Notes under the pieces: model-generated
Database searches by the model: none
The model's input: only the letters and a program-made list of their open reading frames with translations
What the model was told of the DNA's origin: nothing
Part shown: piece after piece, positions 44,001 to 54,861 of the stretch
How the letters are laid out: each line of letters starts with the position of its first letter
Position numbering within the stretch: position 1 is the first letter of the stretch
Made by a program: the position numbers and the translations under genes
Origin: Kushneria sinocarnis
GTDB lineage: Bacteria > Pseudomonadota > Gammaproteobacteria > Pseudomonadales > Halomonadaceae
NCBI RefSeq assembly: GCF_003633775.1
Contig: NZ_RBIN01000001.1
Coordinates: 1 to 64,000 of the forward strand
Direction: 5' to 3'
DNA length: 64,000 bases

Positions 44001-45353
44001 TCAGTTGATCAGTCCAAAGATGAACACGATCGCCACTCCGATCGGTGACACGAAGCGCGCCGTGAAGCGCCATACGGCGAAGGCGGTCGGGCTCATGTTG
44101 AGCTGGGCGCGCACCTCGTCGCGGCCCATTACCCAGCCGACGAAGAGGATCGTCGCCAGCCCCGTCAGCGGCAGCATCAGCTTGCTGGTGAGGTAGTCGA
44201 GCAGATCGAGGATCGACATGCCGAACGGCTGGAAGCCGCTCCAGTCGTTGAACGACAGTACCGTGGCGATGCCCAGCAGCCAGGTGGCCGCCCCGGCCAC
44301 CAGCGTGGCCTGCAGCCGGCTCAGCGGGGACTGCTCCTCGAGCCACTCGACGATCGGCTCCAGCAGCGAGATCGCCGAGGTCAGCGCCGCGAACACCAGC
44401 AGGATGAAGAACAGGCTGCCGAACAGGATACCGCCCGACATGCCGCCGAACGCCAGCGGCAGGGTCTGGAAGACCAGCCCCGGACCGGCGGCCGGATCGA
44501 GCTGGTTGGCAAACACCACCGGGAAGATCGCCATGCCGGCCGCCAGCGCGATCACGGTATCGAGAATGACCACGGTCAGTGCGGTACGGCCGATGTTGAC
44601 GTCATCGCTGAGATAGGAGCCGTAGGCCATCATGATGCCCATGCCCAGACTCAGGGTGAAGAAGGCGTGGCCCAGCGCGGCCAGCCAGACATCGCCGGTC
44701 AGTTGGGAGAAGTCCGGACGGAACAGGTAGGCCAGCCCGTCGGCGAAGCTGCCGGTGGTGGCCGCATAGCCCACCAGTACCACCAGCAGTACCGCCAGCG
44801 CCGGCATCAGCAGCTTGGCGGCCCGCTCCAGCCCGCCGGAGACGCCGCCTGCCACGACCCCGATGGTCAGCACCATGAACAGGCTGTGCCAGGCCAGCAG
44901 CCGACCGGGACTGCCCAGCAGGTTGCCGAACAGGCTGCTCACGCCATCGCCATCAAGGCCGCTGAAGGTGCCGGTCACGCTGTACTTGATATAGGCCAGC
45001 GCCCAGCCGCCGATCACGCTGTAGAACGACAGGATCAGGTAGGCGGCGAGGATACCGCCCACGCCGATCAGGGCCCACGCCTGCGAGCGCTTGAGTCGCC
45101 CGGCAATGGTGCTCATGGTGGTGATCGGGTTCTTCTGGCCCAGCCGCCCCAGCAGCCACTCGCTCATCAGGATCGGCAGCCCGATCAGGGCAATGCTGAC
45201 CATGTAGATCAGCACGAAGGCACCGCCGCCGCTTTCGCCGGTCATGTAGGGGAACTTCCAGACGTTGCCGAGTCCCACCGAGGAACCCACGGCGGCCATC
45301 ATGAACGCCAGGCGCGAGGACCACTGGGCGTGGATATGAGTCTTGTTGGCCAT
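44001..45353 (-). CDS. Sodium-dependent transporter, NSS family
   Basis: A 450-residue neurotransmitter:sodium-symporter-type permease with about 11-12 helices (LeuT fold), probably importing an amino acid with Na+. The first helix holds SRLAFMMAAVGSSVGLGNVWKFPYMTGESGGGAF, with the unwound ion-binding segment. Later parts PALAVLLVVLVGYAATTGS and FFTLSLGMGIMMAYGSYL fit the family. The substrate cannot be read from sequence. A Na+-driven carrier suits a halophile. GAGG precedes the ATG at a distance of about 10 bases. Confidence 0.88.
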   Translation of the reverse strand: MANKTHIHAQWSSRLAFMMAAVGSSVGLGNVWKFPYMTGESGGGAFVLIYMVSIALIGLPILMSEWLLGRLGQKNPITTMSTIAGRLKRSQAWALIGVGGILAAYLILSFYSVIGGWALAYIKYSVTGTFSGLDGDGVSSLFGNLLGSPGRLLAWHSLFMVLTIGVVAGGVSGGLERAAKLLMPALAVLLVVLVGYAATTGSFADGLAYLFRPDFSQLTGDVWLAALGHAFFTLSLGMGIMMAYGSYLSDDVNIGRTALTVVILDTVIALAAGMAIFPVVFANQLDPAAGPGLVFQTLPLAFGGMSGGILFGSLFFILLVFAALTSAISLLEPIVEWLEEQSPLSRLQATLVAGAATWLLGIATVLSFNDWSGFQPFGMSILDLLDYLTSKLMLPLTGLATILFVGWVMGRDEVRAQLNMSPTAFAVWRFTARFVSPIGVAIVFIFGLIN

Positions 45354-45470
45354 CAGTTCGCTGCATCCTCAAGTATTGTCATCCCGGGCCCGGATCGCTG
45401 GCGCGGACCCCGCTCAACGGGGCATTGTACAGTTCGGTTACGCAGCCGCCCAGCGAGGCCGGGATGCGGC

Positions 45471-46358
45471 TCAGAACAGCGAACTCTGCCGCTCGCCGGC
45501 AAATCCGGGCAGCGCCGGCAGGTTCAGCCGGTGACGCAGCCGCTCGTGAAACTGCCGGGCCAGTTCGGGCGCCCGGCGATTGTCGGGAGTGTGCACGAAC
45601 AGATAGGGCGTCCTGCCCTGCTCGAGCCATTCGGCCAGCTGCGCAAGCCAGGGCGTCATGCGGGCGTGATTGAGGGTGTCATCGAAATGGCCAATGAAGC
45701 GCACCACCGGCCGCTGGCCGGTGGCCAGCACGTGCAGCGGCCGCTGCGGTTTCTCGCGCCGGGCCTGACTCAGCCGCTCCTCCCCGCCGGTCTCGCAACT
45801 CCCGGAGGCGAACAGCGCCCGCACATCCAGCATCACCCGATCCACGCCGTGAGTTATCAACAGCCGGTTGAGTGCCCGCTCGGCCGACCCCTTGTGGAAA
45901 AACTCGCTGGCCCGTACCTCCACGGCGCAGGGAATGGCCTCCGGCCAGCCCTCGAGCAGTGCCGCCAGCGCCGGCAGTTCGTCATGCCCGAAGTCGCGCG
46001 GCAGCTGGATCATGACCGGTCCGAGCCGATCCTGCAGCGGCGCCAGCCGCGTCAGGAACTCCGTCACCCCGGGCTCGACGCCGACCAGTCGCTGCTCGTG
46101 GGTGAAGCGCGCGGGCAGCTTGAAGCAGAAGCGGAAATGGTCGGGAGCCTGGCGTGCCCAGCCGGCCACCGTTTCCGGACGCGGCGCACCACTGTAGAAG
46201 GTGGTATTGCCCTCGACGGCATCGAACACCCGCGCATAGTCGGGCAGCACCTCGGTGGTCGCGGCCCCCGGCGGATAGAGTGAGCCGCGCCAGTCGGCGT
46301 TGGCCCACATCGCCAGCCCCAGATGCAGGTGCCCCGGCGGGGTCGGCAGCGGCGCCAT
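45471..46358 (-). CDS. DUF72 domain protein
   Basis: A 295-residue protein of the DUF72/YecE family, a TIM-barrel-like fold of unknown function. Visible family parts: LGLAMWANADWRGSLYPPG, YARVFDAVEGNTTFYSGAPRPETV, FRFCFKLPARFTH, ALLEGWPEAIPCAVEVRASEFF, and YLFVHTPDNRRAPELARQFH. The second gene of a tight pair: its ATG comes one base after the pdxY stop. The link to pyridoxal salvage is only positional. Confidence 0.82.
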   Translation of the reverse strand: MAPLPTPPGHLHLGLAMWANADWRGSLYPPGAATTEVLPDYARVFDAVEGNTTFYSGAPRPETVAGWARQAPDHFRFCFKLPARFTHEQRLVGVEPGVTEFLTRLAPLQDRLGPVMIQLPRDFGHDELPALAALLEGWPEAIPCAVEVRASEFFHKGSAERALNRLLITHGVDRVMLDVRALFASGSCETGGEERLSQARREKPQRPLHVLATGQRPVVRFIGHFDDTLNHARMTPWLAQLAEWLEQGRTPYLFVHTPDNRRAPELARQFHERLRHRLNLPALPGFAGERQSSLF

Positions 46359-46359
46359 G

Positions 46360-47247
46360 TCAGCGCAGCCGTTCGGCGCTGACCTGCAGCGGCGGCGCCA
46401 CGATGTCGTGCTGCGCCCCGATCAGGGCCAGCTCCCGGTTCCCCGCCCGGCGGGTGTGTTCGAACAGGGCCTGCACCGCACCGGCGGTGGCGGCCAGCGC
46501 CCGGGCCGGCCCCTCGCCCGACAGCCCCTCGCGCAGGCAGTGGGCGAGAAACATCGCCGCGGTGAAGTCGCCGGCGCCATTGGGCGGGGTGGCGAACTCG
46601 ATCAGCGGTGTCGCCACCCGCCAGCTGCCGGCCGCGGTGTCCACCAGCATTTCGATGCGCCCCGCTTCGGCCTCCTCGCCCCCGGCCTCCGTCACGTTCA
46701 GCGAGGTCACCAGCACTACCCGCGGGCCCAGCGTCCGCAGTGCGGCCGCTGCCTCGAGGGCATCCGTCAGGGTGACGATCTCGCGGTCGGCCAGCCAGGC
46801 GAGCTCGAACTGGTTGGGGGTGACGATATCGGCACTCGGCACGGCATGCGCGCGCATCCAGGCGGGGATGCCCTCGCGCACGAAGAACCCACGGCCGACA
46901 TCGCCCATCACCGGATCGCAGCAGTAGAGCGCCTCCGGATTGGCCAGCCGCACCCGGCGCACGCTCTCCAGCACGGCACGGCCGATGCCTTCATCGCCCA
47001 TGTAGCCCGACAGCACCGCCTGCATGTCGGTCAGACCGGTCAGCGCCTCGACGCCATCGAGCACATCCCGCAGATGTTCGGGCGAGCACACCTCGCCGGT
47101 AAAGGCGCCGTAGCCGGTATGATTGGAGAACTGCACGGTATTGATCGCGGTCACTTCCAGCCCCAGCCGCTGGAGGGGAAACACCGCCGCACGATTGCCG
47201 ACATAGCCGTAGGCCACGTGGCTCTGGATGGAAACGATATGGGTCAT
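46360..47247 (-). CDS. pdxY: Pyridoxal kinase
   Basis: A 295-residue ribokinase-type enzyme that phosphorylates pyridoxal to PLP in the salvage pathway. Motifs: IVSIQSHVAYGYVGNRAAVFPLQRLG near the start, NHTGYGAFTGEV, SGYMGDEGIG, CDPVMGD, TPNQFELAWL, and the anion hole with catalytic Asp in PPNGAGDFTAAMFLAH. The choice of pdxY over pdxK is by overall pattern. ATG 47247 begins the conserved N-terminus. Confidence 0.92.
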   Translation of the reverse strand: MTHIVSIQSHVAYGYVGNRAAVFPLQRLGLEVTAINTVQFSNHTGYGAFTGEVCSPEHLRDVLDGVEALTGLTDMQAVLSGYMGDEGIGRAVLESVRRVRLANPEALYCCDPVMGDVGRGFFVREGIPAWMRAHAVPSADIVTPNQFELAWLADREIVTLTDALEAAAALRTLGPRVVLVTSLNVTEAGGEEAEAGRIEMLVDTAAGSWRVATPLIEFATPPNGAGDFTAAMFLAHCLREGLSGEGPARALAATAGAVQALFEHTRRAGNRELALIGAQHDIVAPPLQVSAERLR

Positions 47248-47332
47248 CACACGACTGCCTGCAGGTTTGCCGTCGGCGGGCATGGCCGCCCGCTCCGGAT
47301 CCACTCATTCTACACGCCCGCACGAAGCACGC

Positions 47333-48328
47333 TCAGGGTTTCCTGCCCACCGTGTCGGCGGCATGGGCGTGGCGCTCCCCCAGCGGCTGCTCGGGGTCCT
47401 CGGTGGTATCGCGACGGGTCTGGCGCTCCATCTCGCTGTTCATGGCGCCGCCCAGCAATACCATGAAGGCCGACAGCCAGAACCAGATCAGCAGGATCAC
47501 CACCGCGCCCAGCGAGCCGTAGAGCCGATCGAAGCTGGCAAAGTGATCGACATAGGCGGAGAAGCCGATGGAGCCGACGATCCACAGCAGGGTGGCCCCG
47601 AAGGTGCCGATGCCGACCCACTCCCAGCGGGGCTTGCGGCGGTTGGGACCATAGCGGTACAGCACCGCGATCGAGAACATCACCAGCACGAGCAGCAGCG
47701 GCCAGCGCAGATAGACCATCAGCGTGGCCACGATCCAGCCGAACGGCAGCTGGCGGGCCACCATCGGCACGAAGATGATGGTCAGCAGCGTGACCAGGGT
47801 CAGCAGCGTCAGCCCCGCGGTCATCACCAGGGTCAGCAGCAGGCGCCTGAACAGGGGGCGGTTTTCGCTCTCGCCGTAGACGATGTTCATGCCCTCGATG
47901 AGCCCGTCCACGCCGCGGGTCGCACTGAGCACGGCCAGCAGCACGCCGACGACGACGGTTATCCCGTTGCCGGCCCGCGCTTCAAGGGACCGCACCTGCT
48001 GCTCGATGAGACCGGACGCCTCCGGCGGCAGGATGGCGCTCAGCACGGTAATCTGGTGCTGTACCTGCTGCGGATCGGACAGCAGACCCCACAGCGAGAT
48101 CAGGGTGGCGATCACCGGAAAGATCGCCAGCAGGCCGTAGAACGCCACGCCCGCGGCCAGCAGGGCAATATGATCGCGATCGATGCAGCCCTTCACCCGC
48201 AGGCAGGCATCCCGCCAGCCTGCCCGGGTAAGCTGCCCGGGCCGCCGGGCTTGCCGGCCTCGCGCATTCTCCGCGCTATCATGCTCTGCCACGACATTCC
48301 TCTCTCGTTGCGCTGCTGCCTCGGGCAC
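47333..48328 (-). CDS. YihY/virulence factor BrkB family membrane protein
   Basis: A 331-residue inner-membrane protein with six helices and an N-terminal cytoplasmic tail of about 45 residues. The pattern DHIALLAAGVAFYGLLAIFP, with VDGLIEGMNIVYGESENRPLFRRL and WEWVGIGTFGATLLWIVGSIGFSAYVDHF later, identifies the YihY/UPF0761 family (wrongly called ribonuclease BN in older annotations). The function is not established. Divergent from the AsmA-like gene, with a 197-base gap. Confidence 0.88.
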   Translation of the reverse strand: MPEAAAQRERNVVAEHDSAENARGRQARRPGQLTRAGWRDACLRVKGCIDRDHIALLAAGVAFYGLLAIFPVIATLISLWGLLSDPQQVQHQITVLSAILPPEASGLIEQQVRSLEARAGNGITVVVGVLLAVLSATRGVDGLIEGMNIVYGESENRPLFRRLLLTLVMTAGLTLLTLVTLLTIIFVPMVARQLPFGWIVATLMVYLRWPLLLVLVMFSIAVLYRYGPNRRKPRWEWVGIGTFGATLLWIVGSIGFSAYVDHFASFDRLYGSLGAVVILLIWFWLSAFMVLLGGAMNSEMERQTRRDTTEDPEQPLGERHAHAADTVGRKP

Positions 48329-48525
48329 GCGCCTGGCACGGCGGCCGTTCGCCCGGGGATTACCGGATCAACATAGCGGCTGTCCTCGCGCGCTGCATGC
48401 CTGTCCGGCCCATCGCCCGGCCATGTGCTGCAGGGCGCATCGGCGGCACCTGCGACCAGGGTCCAGCAGACAGCGCCGGGGAAGCGGCTAAGCTCGGAAA
48501 TGACGACCTGCATCGGAGCCTGATC

Positions 48526-50589
48526 ATGAACCGTCATCCCGTGCGCTGGATATCCGCTATCGTGCTGGGCGTTCCGGTCACGCTGCTGGGCCTGGCAGTG
48601 GCCGCGACCGTGGCACTGTCGCTGCTGCCGCTGAACTGGCTTCGCCCCACCCTCAATGAGCAGGTCTCGCGGGCCCTGCAGCGCCCCTTTGCCATTCGGG
48701 GCGAGCTGCGCCTGGACTGGTCGATGCTGCCCGGTTACCGCCTGCCCCTGCCCATCCTGCGGGCCGGCGAGTTGGTGCTGGGCAATCCCGCCGGGTGGGC
48801 GCCGACGAGCGACGAGCACCCCCCGATGATCCGGCTGGAGCGGCTGGAAGCCGGCCTCGTGCTGCCGGCCCTGGCGGGCCGACGGCTGGTCATCACGCGC
48901 ATCACCCTGAGCCAGCCGCACGCCGAACTGGTACGCCGCGCCGATGGCCGCAACAACTGGACCTTCGCCTTCGCCGACGACGAGCGTCCGGCGGCGCGCC
49001 ACACCCCGGAAGCGCCGGGCTGGACGGTCGACATCGACGACATCGTCTTCGATCAAGGCCGGATACACTATCGCGACGCCGTGCTCGATGCCGAGCTCAC
49101 CGCCACTCTCGACCCCCTGGCACAATCGATCCCCTACGCCGAGATCGTCGGCCGCAACCGGGAGGGCCAGCCCCGGGTCGGCACTGCCGCGGCGGACTAC
49201 CTGTTCGGCTGGCAGGTCGAGGGGCGTTACAAGGGCGAGCCGCTCGAGGGCAGCGGCCGGCTCGGCGGCATGCTGTCACTACGCCAGGGAAATCAGCCCT
49301 TTCCGCTGCAGATCGCGCTGCGCAGCGGCGATACCCGCATCAGGGTGACCGGCACCCTGACCGACCCGCTCGAGCTCGGCGCGCTCGATCTGCAGCTGGC
49401 CCTCGAGGGCCGCAGTCTGGGCGATCTCTATGCGCTGACCGGGGTGGTACTGCCGGAGACGCCGCCCTACGCGACCGAGGGGCATCTGGTGGCGAAACTC
49501 GCCCGCCCCGAGGGCAGCCTGTTCGAATACCAGGAGTTCAACGCCACCATCGGCGGCAGCGACCTGCACGGCACGCTGACCTATGCCAGCACCGAGCCCC
49601 GCCCCCGGCTCAGCGGCACCCTCGACGCGCGGCGCCTGCGCATGGTCGACCTGGGGCCGCTGATCGGCGCCGATGATCACGCCCCCGACGCCGAGACTCC
49701 CGCCCAGCCACCGGGCAGGGTCCTGCCGGTGGCGGAATTCCGCACCGAGCGCTGGGATCGCATGGATGCCGATATCCGCTTTCGCGCCGATCGCATCGAA
49801 CACGGCGCATCCCTGCCATTGAGCGATCTCGACACCCACATTGTGCTCGATAGCGGAGAACTCCTGCTCGACCCGCTGCACTTCAGCATGGCCGGCGGCG
49901 CGCTCAACACGACCTTGCGCCTGAATGGCAATCATTCACCCATGCACGCCCGCATCGACATGCATGCCCGGCGGCTGCAGCTGAATCAGCTGATCCCCGC
50001 GCCCGGCAGCATGCAGGACGCCCTCGGCCAGCTCAACGGCGATGCCACCCTCACCGGATACGGCAACTCGGTAGCTGCCCTGCTGGGTTCAGGTAACGGT
50101 GAAATAAAAATGCTGATCGACAACGGTCTGATCAGCCGCAACCTGATGGAGCTGGCCGGCCTGCATATCGGCAACTACATCCTCGGCCGGCTGTTCGGCG
50201 ATGAGCAGGTCCGCATCCACTGCGCCGCGGCCGATCTGGTACTCCGTGACGGCCTGGTGCGCCCGCGGGTCTTCTTCATCGATACCGAAACCGCCACCAT
50301 CGAAATCGACGGCGGCGTCGATCTGGGCAGCGAACGGCTGGATCTGACCGTCGATCCGCAGGGCAAGGGGCTGCGCGTCTTCACCCTGCACTCGCCGCTC
50401 TACGTCAGCGGCACCTTCAAAAATCCCGCACCGGGGGTACAAGCCGGCCCGCTGGCGGCACGCGCCGCTGCGGCGGTGGCACTGGGCGCCATCGCCCCGC
50501 CGGCGGCCCTGCTGGCGCTGGTGGCCCCCAACAGCGGTCAGCAGGAGCGCTGCAGCGACCTGCTGCAGGCGCGCCTGTCGGCGCAGTGA
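48526..50589 (+). CDS. AsmA family protein
   Basis: A 687-residue envelope protein. One N-terminal helix (residues 8-30, WISAIVLGVPVTLLGLAVAATVAL) anchors it in the inner membrane, with a long periplasmic part made of beta-strand repeats. This matches AsmA/TamB relatives thought to shuttle phospholipids. RGELRLDWSMLPGYRLPLP near residue 60 and the C-terminal half with LGQLNGDATLTGYG, GNGEIKMLIDNGLISRNLMELAGLHI are typical. ATG 48526 has CGGAG about eight bases upstream. Confidence 0.85.
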   Translation: MNRHPVRWISAIVLGVPVTLLGLAVAATVALSLLPLNWLRPTLNEQVSRALQRPFAIRGELRLDWSMLPGYRLPLPILRAGELVLGNPAGWAPTSDEHPPMIRLERLEAGLVLPALAGRRLVITRITLSQPHAELVRRADGRNNWTFAFADDERPAARHTPEAPGWTVDIDDIVFDQGRIHYRDAVLDAELTATLDPLAQSIPYAEIVGRNREGQPRVGTAAADYLFGWQVEGRYKGEPLEGSGRLGGMLSLRQGNQPFPLQIALRSGDTRIRVTGTLTDPLELGALDLQLALEGRSLGDLYALTGVVLPETPPYATEGHLVAKLARPEGSLFEYQEFNATIGGSDLHGTLTYASTEPRPRLSGTLDARRLRMVDLGPLIGADDHAPDAETPAQPPGRVLPVAEFRTERWDRMDADIRFRADRIEHGASLPLSDLDTHIVLDSGELLLDPLHFSMAGGALNTTLRLNGNHSPMHARIDMHARRLQLNQLIPAPGSMQDALGQLNGDATLTGYGNSVAALLGSGNGEIKMLIDNGLISRNLMELAGLHIGNYILGRLFGDEQVRIHCAAADLVLRDGLVRPRVFFIDTETATIEIDGGVDLGSERLDLTVDPQGKGLRVFTLHSPLYVSGTFKNPAPGVQAGPLAARAAAAVALGAIAPPAALLALVAPNSGQQERCSDLLQARLSAQ

Positions 50590-50590
50590 C

Positions 50591-51803
50591 TCACGATGAC
50601 GCCACCGCGCGCGGCGCCGCCGCCATCAGCCGGTTGCACAGCGGCGTCAGGCCGAAGGCCAGCAGCAGCCCCGTCAGGGGCGGCAGCCAGGGCGAGTACC
50701 AGGCCCCCAGGGTGGCCAGCGCCGGATAGCGACCCCGGCGCCGGAAGAGATAGTCGCCGATGATGACGCCACCCAGCGGCGGAATGCAGGTACCCAGCGC
50801 CACCAGAAAGGGCACCAGCAGCTGATCCATGCTGGCCAGTGCCAGCAGGGTGCCACCGGCGGCGCCGGCCAGCGTCACCCGGCCCCGCCGGCGGGTGCGC
50901 AGCAGGTTGCAGCCGGCCGCGGCAAAGTTGTAGATGGTGTTGTCCTGGGGGGTCCACAGGTTGAGAAACAGCATCACCAGTCCGAACAGCGTCAGCCCCT
51001 GCACCATCAGCACTTCCACGATATCCGGCTGCCGGTAGACAAAGGCGCCCATGGCACCGATCAGCACCATCAGGCCGTTGCCGATGAAAAACGCCAGCAG
51101 GGTGGCCGTCACGGCCTGGCCCGGAGTCCGGGCGAAGCGGCTCCAGTTGCTCGCCTGGGTGGCGCCCGACACGAAGGTGCCGAAAATGATGGTGATGCCG
51201 GCCGCCCAGCCCAGCGAGCTCTCGGAGTCGCGGCCGGTGAGCCCGGCCAGCCCGCCCGCATCGCGCCAGGCGATGACCATGCTGACCCCGATCAGTATCG
51301 TCATCGCCGGCACCGCCAGCTGCGACAGCCGTGCCAGACCGCGATAGCCGACAAAGGCGGTGAGACAGAACCCGAAGCCGAACAGCACCATCAGCACGGG
51401 GGCCAGCCAGGCCGGCAGGGCGAGGGTATCGACCAGCACCCGGGCGATGGTGGCCACCCCCCAGGCGTACCAGCCCACCTGGGTGATCCCCAGCAGCAGA
51501 TCGGAGAGTGCGCTGCCCCGCTCGCCCAGCGCAAAGCGCGCCATCAGCGCCGTATTCAGGCCGGAGCGCGCCGCCATCCAGGCGATGACGGCCGCATAGC
51601 CGCCCAGCAGCAGGTTGCCGAGCGCGATCAGCAGCAGCAGTTCGCCGAAGTCGAAGGCCTCGCCGATCCGGCCACCGGCAAACATGGTGGCCGTAAAGAA
51701 GGTGAACCCCAGCAGCAGCAGTGCCAGTGAACCGAACGGTCGGCGGGCGTCTGCGGGGGACTTCGTTCAGGGGATGGTCATCATCAACATGAGGCAGCGC
51801 CAT
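50591..51803 (-). pseudogene. Frameshifted CodB-like cytosine/purine permease (NCS1)
   Basis: The body matches CodB: TFFTATMFAGGRIGEAFDFGEL, NLLLGGYAAVIAWMAA, ITQVGWYAWGVATIARVLVD, NLWTPQDNTIYN, PPLGGVIIGDYLFRRRGRYP. Its own N-terminus, starting at ATG 51803 (MALPHVDDDHPLNEVP, with GGAGAG upstream), lies in another frame. The two join if the C5 run at 51755-51759 (minus strand) had four C; then the protein would be 403 residues, close to E. coli CodB (419). An N-truncated 364-residue product from an internal ATG is possible but would lack most of helix 1. I read it as a frameshift, either real or a sequencing error. Confidence 0.72.
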
Positions 51804-52017
51804 GGCGGGCTCTCCGGTAGCGGGGCTATGGCAGAACAGGCAAATGCCGTGCCAGACCCGACCGGGGCCCGGACAGCCGGCACGCTCCGCTCTCCACGCA
51901 GGCCCCGGACGCCCGGATGCTGCATAATGGTGCACTCACGTGCCGAAACGCATTAAAAATGTGCCAAGACGTGCCGCAGAGACCCCGGCCGGGCAGCCGG
52001 GGCAGCAGCATGGCGGA
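51804..52017. promoter_or_regulatory. Control region between the CodB-like gene and glmS
   Basis: Three ACGTGCC/TGTGCC-type direct repeats lie near 51938, 51959 and 51969 in an AT-richer stretch, which may hold the permease promoter on the minus strand. A stem CCCCGGC/GCCGGGG (51983-52002) follows glmS and could be its terminator, though it has no T-run. No riboswitch-like structure was recognised. Confidence 0.4.
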
Positions 52018-53856
<1,839 letters not shown>

Positions 53857-53882
53857 GATTTGCTCTCCTTGCAGATTCTCGG

Positions 53883-54671
53883 TTATCCGGTGGCTGCCGT
53901 ATCCGCCACGGTGTGATATTCAACCCGCCTGACGCGGACCCCGTGACCCTCGAGGTCCCGGGCGGTTGCCTCATCCAGCCGATCGTCGGTGATCAGCAGG
54001 TCGATCGACGACCACGGCAGTTCGAGATTGGGAATGCGCCGACCGATCTTGTCGGCCTCGACCAGCACGATGACTTCACGCGCCACCTCGGCCATCACCC
54101 GGGACAGCCCCAGCAGCTCATTGAAGGTGGTCGTGCCGCGGTCGATGTCGATCCCGTCAGCCCCGATGAACAGCTGATCGAAGTCATACGCCCGCAGCAC
54201 GCTCTCCGCCACCTGGCCCTGAAAGGAGGCCGAGTGCGGGTCCCAGGTCCCGCCGGTCATCAGCAGGGTCGGCGGCCGTTCGAGCTCGTGCAGGGCACCG
54301 GCCACCTCCAGCGAATTGGTCATCACCACCAGCCCTTCGAAACATGACAGTTCCGGAATCAGCGCACCGGTGGTACTGCCACTATCGATGATCAGCCGGC
54401 CGTGCGGACGGATGCAGTCGCTGGCCGCCCGGGCGATCGCCTGCTTGTTGCGCGACGGCCGGTGTTCCCCCTCGCTCTCCTGCGGCAGCAGCGTTGCCCC
54501 GCCATAGCGGCGCAGCAGCCGACCCTCGCCCTCCAGCACGGTAAGATCCTTGCGGATGGTGACCGTGGAAGTGGCGAAGTGCTGCGCCAGCACATCAACA
54601 CTGACGCCGCCCTGGCGGGCCAGCCATGCCACGATGGCATCACGGCGCTGTGAGGCAGTGCGTTTCGACAT
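53883..54671 (-). CDS. glmR: DeoR-family regulator of amino-sugar synthesis (GlmR-like)
   Basis: A 262-residue regulator. N-terminal HTH (about residues 5-55: RRDAIVAWLARQGGVSVDVLAQHFATSTVTIRKDL) and a DeoR C-terminal domain with IIDSGSTTGAL, IGADGID and TDDRLDE for a sugar-phosphate ligand. In Pseudomonas a gene of this type (GlmR) lies between glmU and glmS; the same order here supports the name. ATG 54671 is used; ATG 54689 and GTG 54698 are alternatives and none has a strong ribosome site. The stop is 26 bases before glmS. Confidence 0.8.
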   Translation of the reverse strand: MSKRTASQRRDAIVAWLARQGGVSVDVLAQHFATSTVTIRKDLTVLEGEGRLLRRYGGATLLPQESEGEHRPSRNKQAIARAASDCIRPHGRLIIDSGSTTGALIPELSCFEGLVVMTNSLEVAGALHELERPPTLLMTGGTWDPHSASFQGQVAESVLRAYDFDQLFIGADGIDIDRGTTTFNELLGLSRVMAEVAREVIVLVEADKIGRRIPNLELPWSSIDLLITDDRLDEATARDLEGHGVRVRRVEYHTVADTAATG

Positions 54672-54710
54672 GGGATCGGATCGATTCATCGTTAACACGA
54701 TATTTCATTA

Positions 54711-54744
54711 TTCTTTCGATTCGAAAGAAAACATGCTTCGAATC
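54711..54744. promoter_or_regulatory. DeoR-type operator in front of glmR-glmS
   Basis: TTCTTTCG-ATT-CGAAAGAA (54711-54729) is a perfect 8-base inverted repeat, typical of DeoR sites with CTTTCG cores. A second repeat, GATTCGAA (54718-54725) and TTCGAATC (54737-54744), overlaps it. The site is 40 bases upstream of glmR, so autoregulation is likely. Confidence 0.65.
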
Positions 54745-54861
54745 AAAACTCATGCGACGAAGGTCGTCAACTTCAATGGCCACTCCGACACAGTGCACCC
54801 TGCCCGCAATGCCACCGCCCATCCGCGCGGGATGGGCGGCAGCCGGCGGCTGGCATACCGC

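Noticed and set aside
51804-52017. TPP or other riboswitch before the CodB-like gene
   Set aside because: The conserved TPP motifs CTGAGA and the ACCTGA-type segment are absent, so the NCS1 gene was not called CytX.
53857-53882. glmS ribozyme before glmS
   Set aside because: Only 26 bases separate glmR and glmS, too short for the ribozyme, and no matching core is seen.
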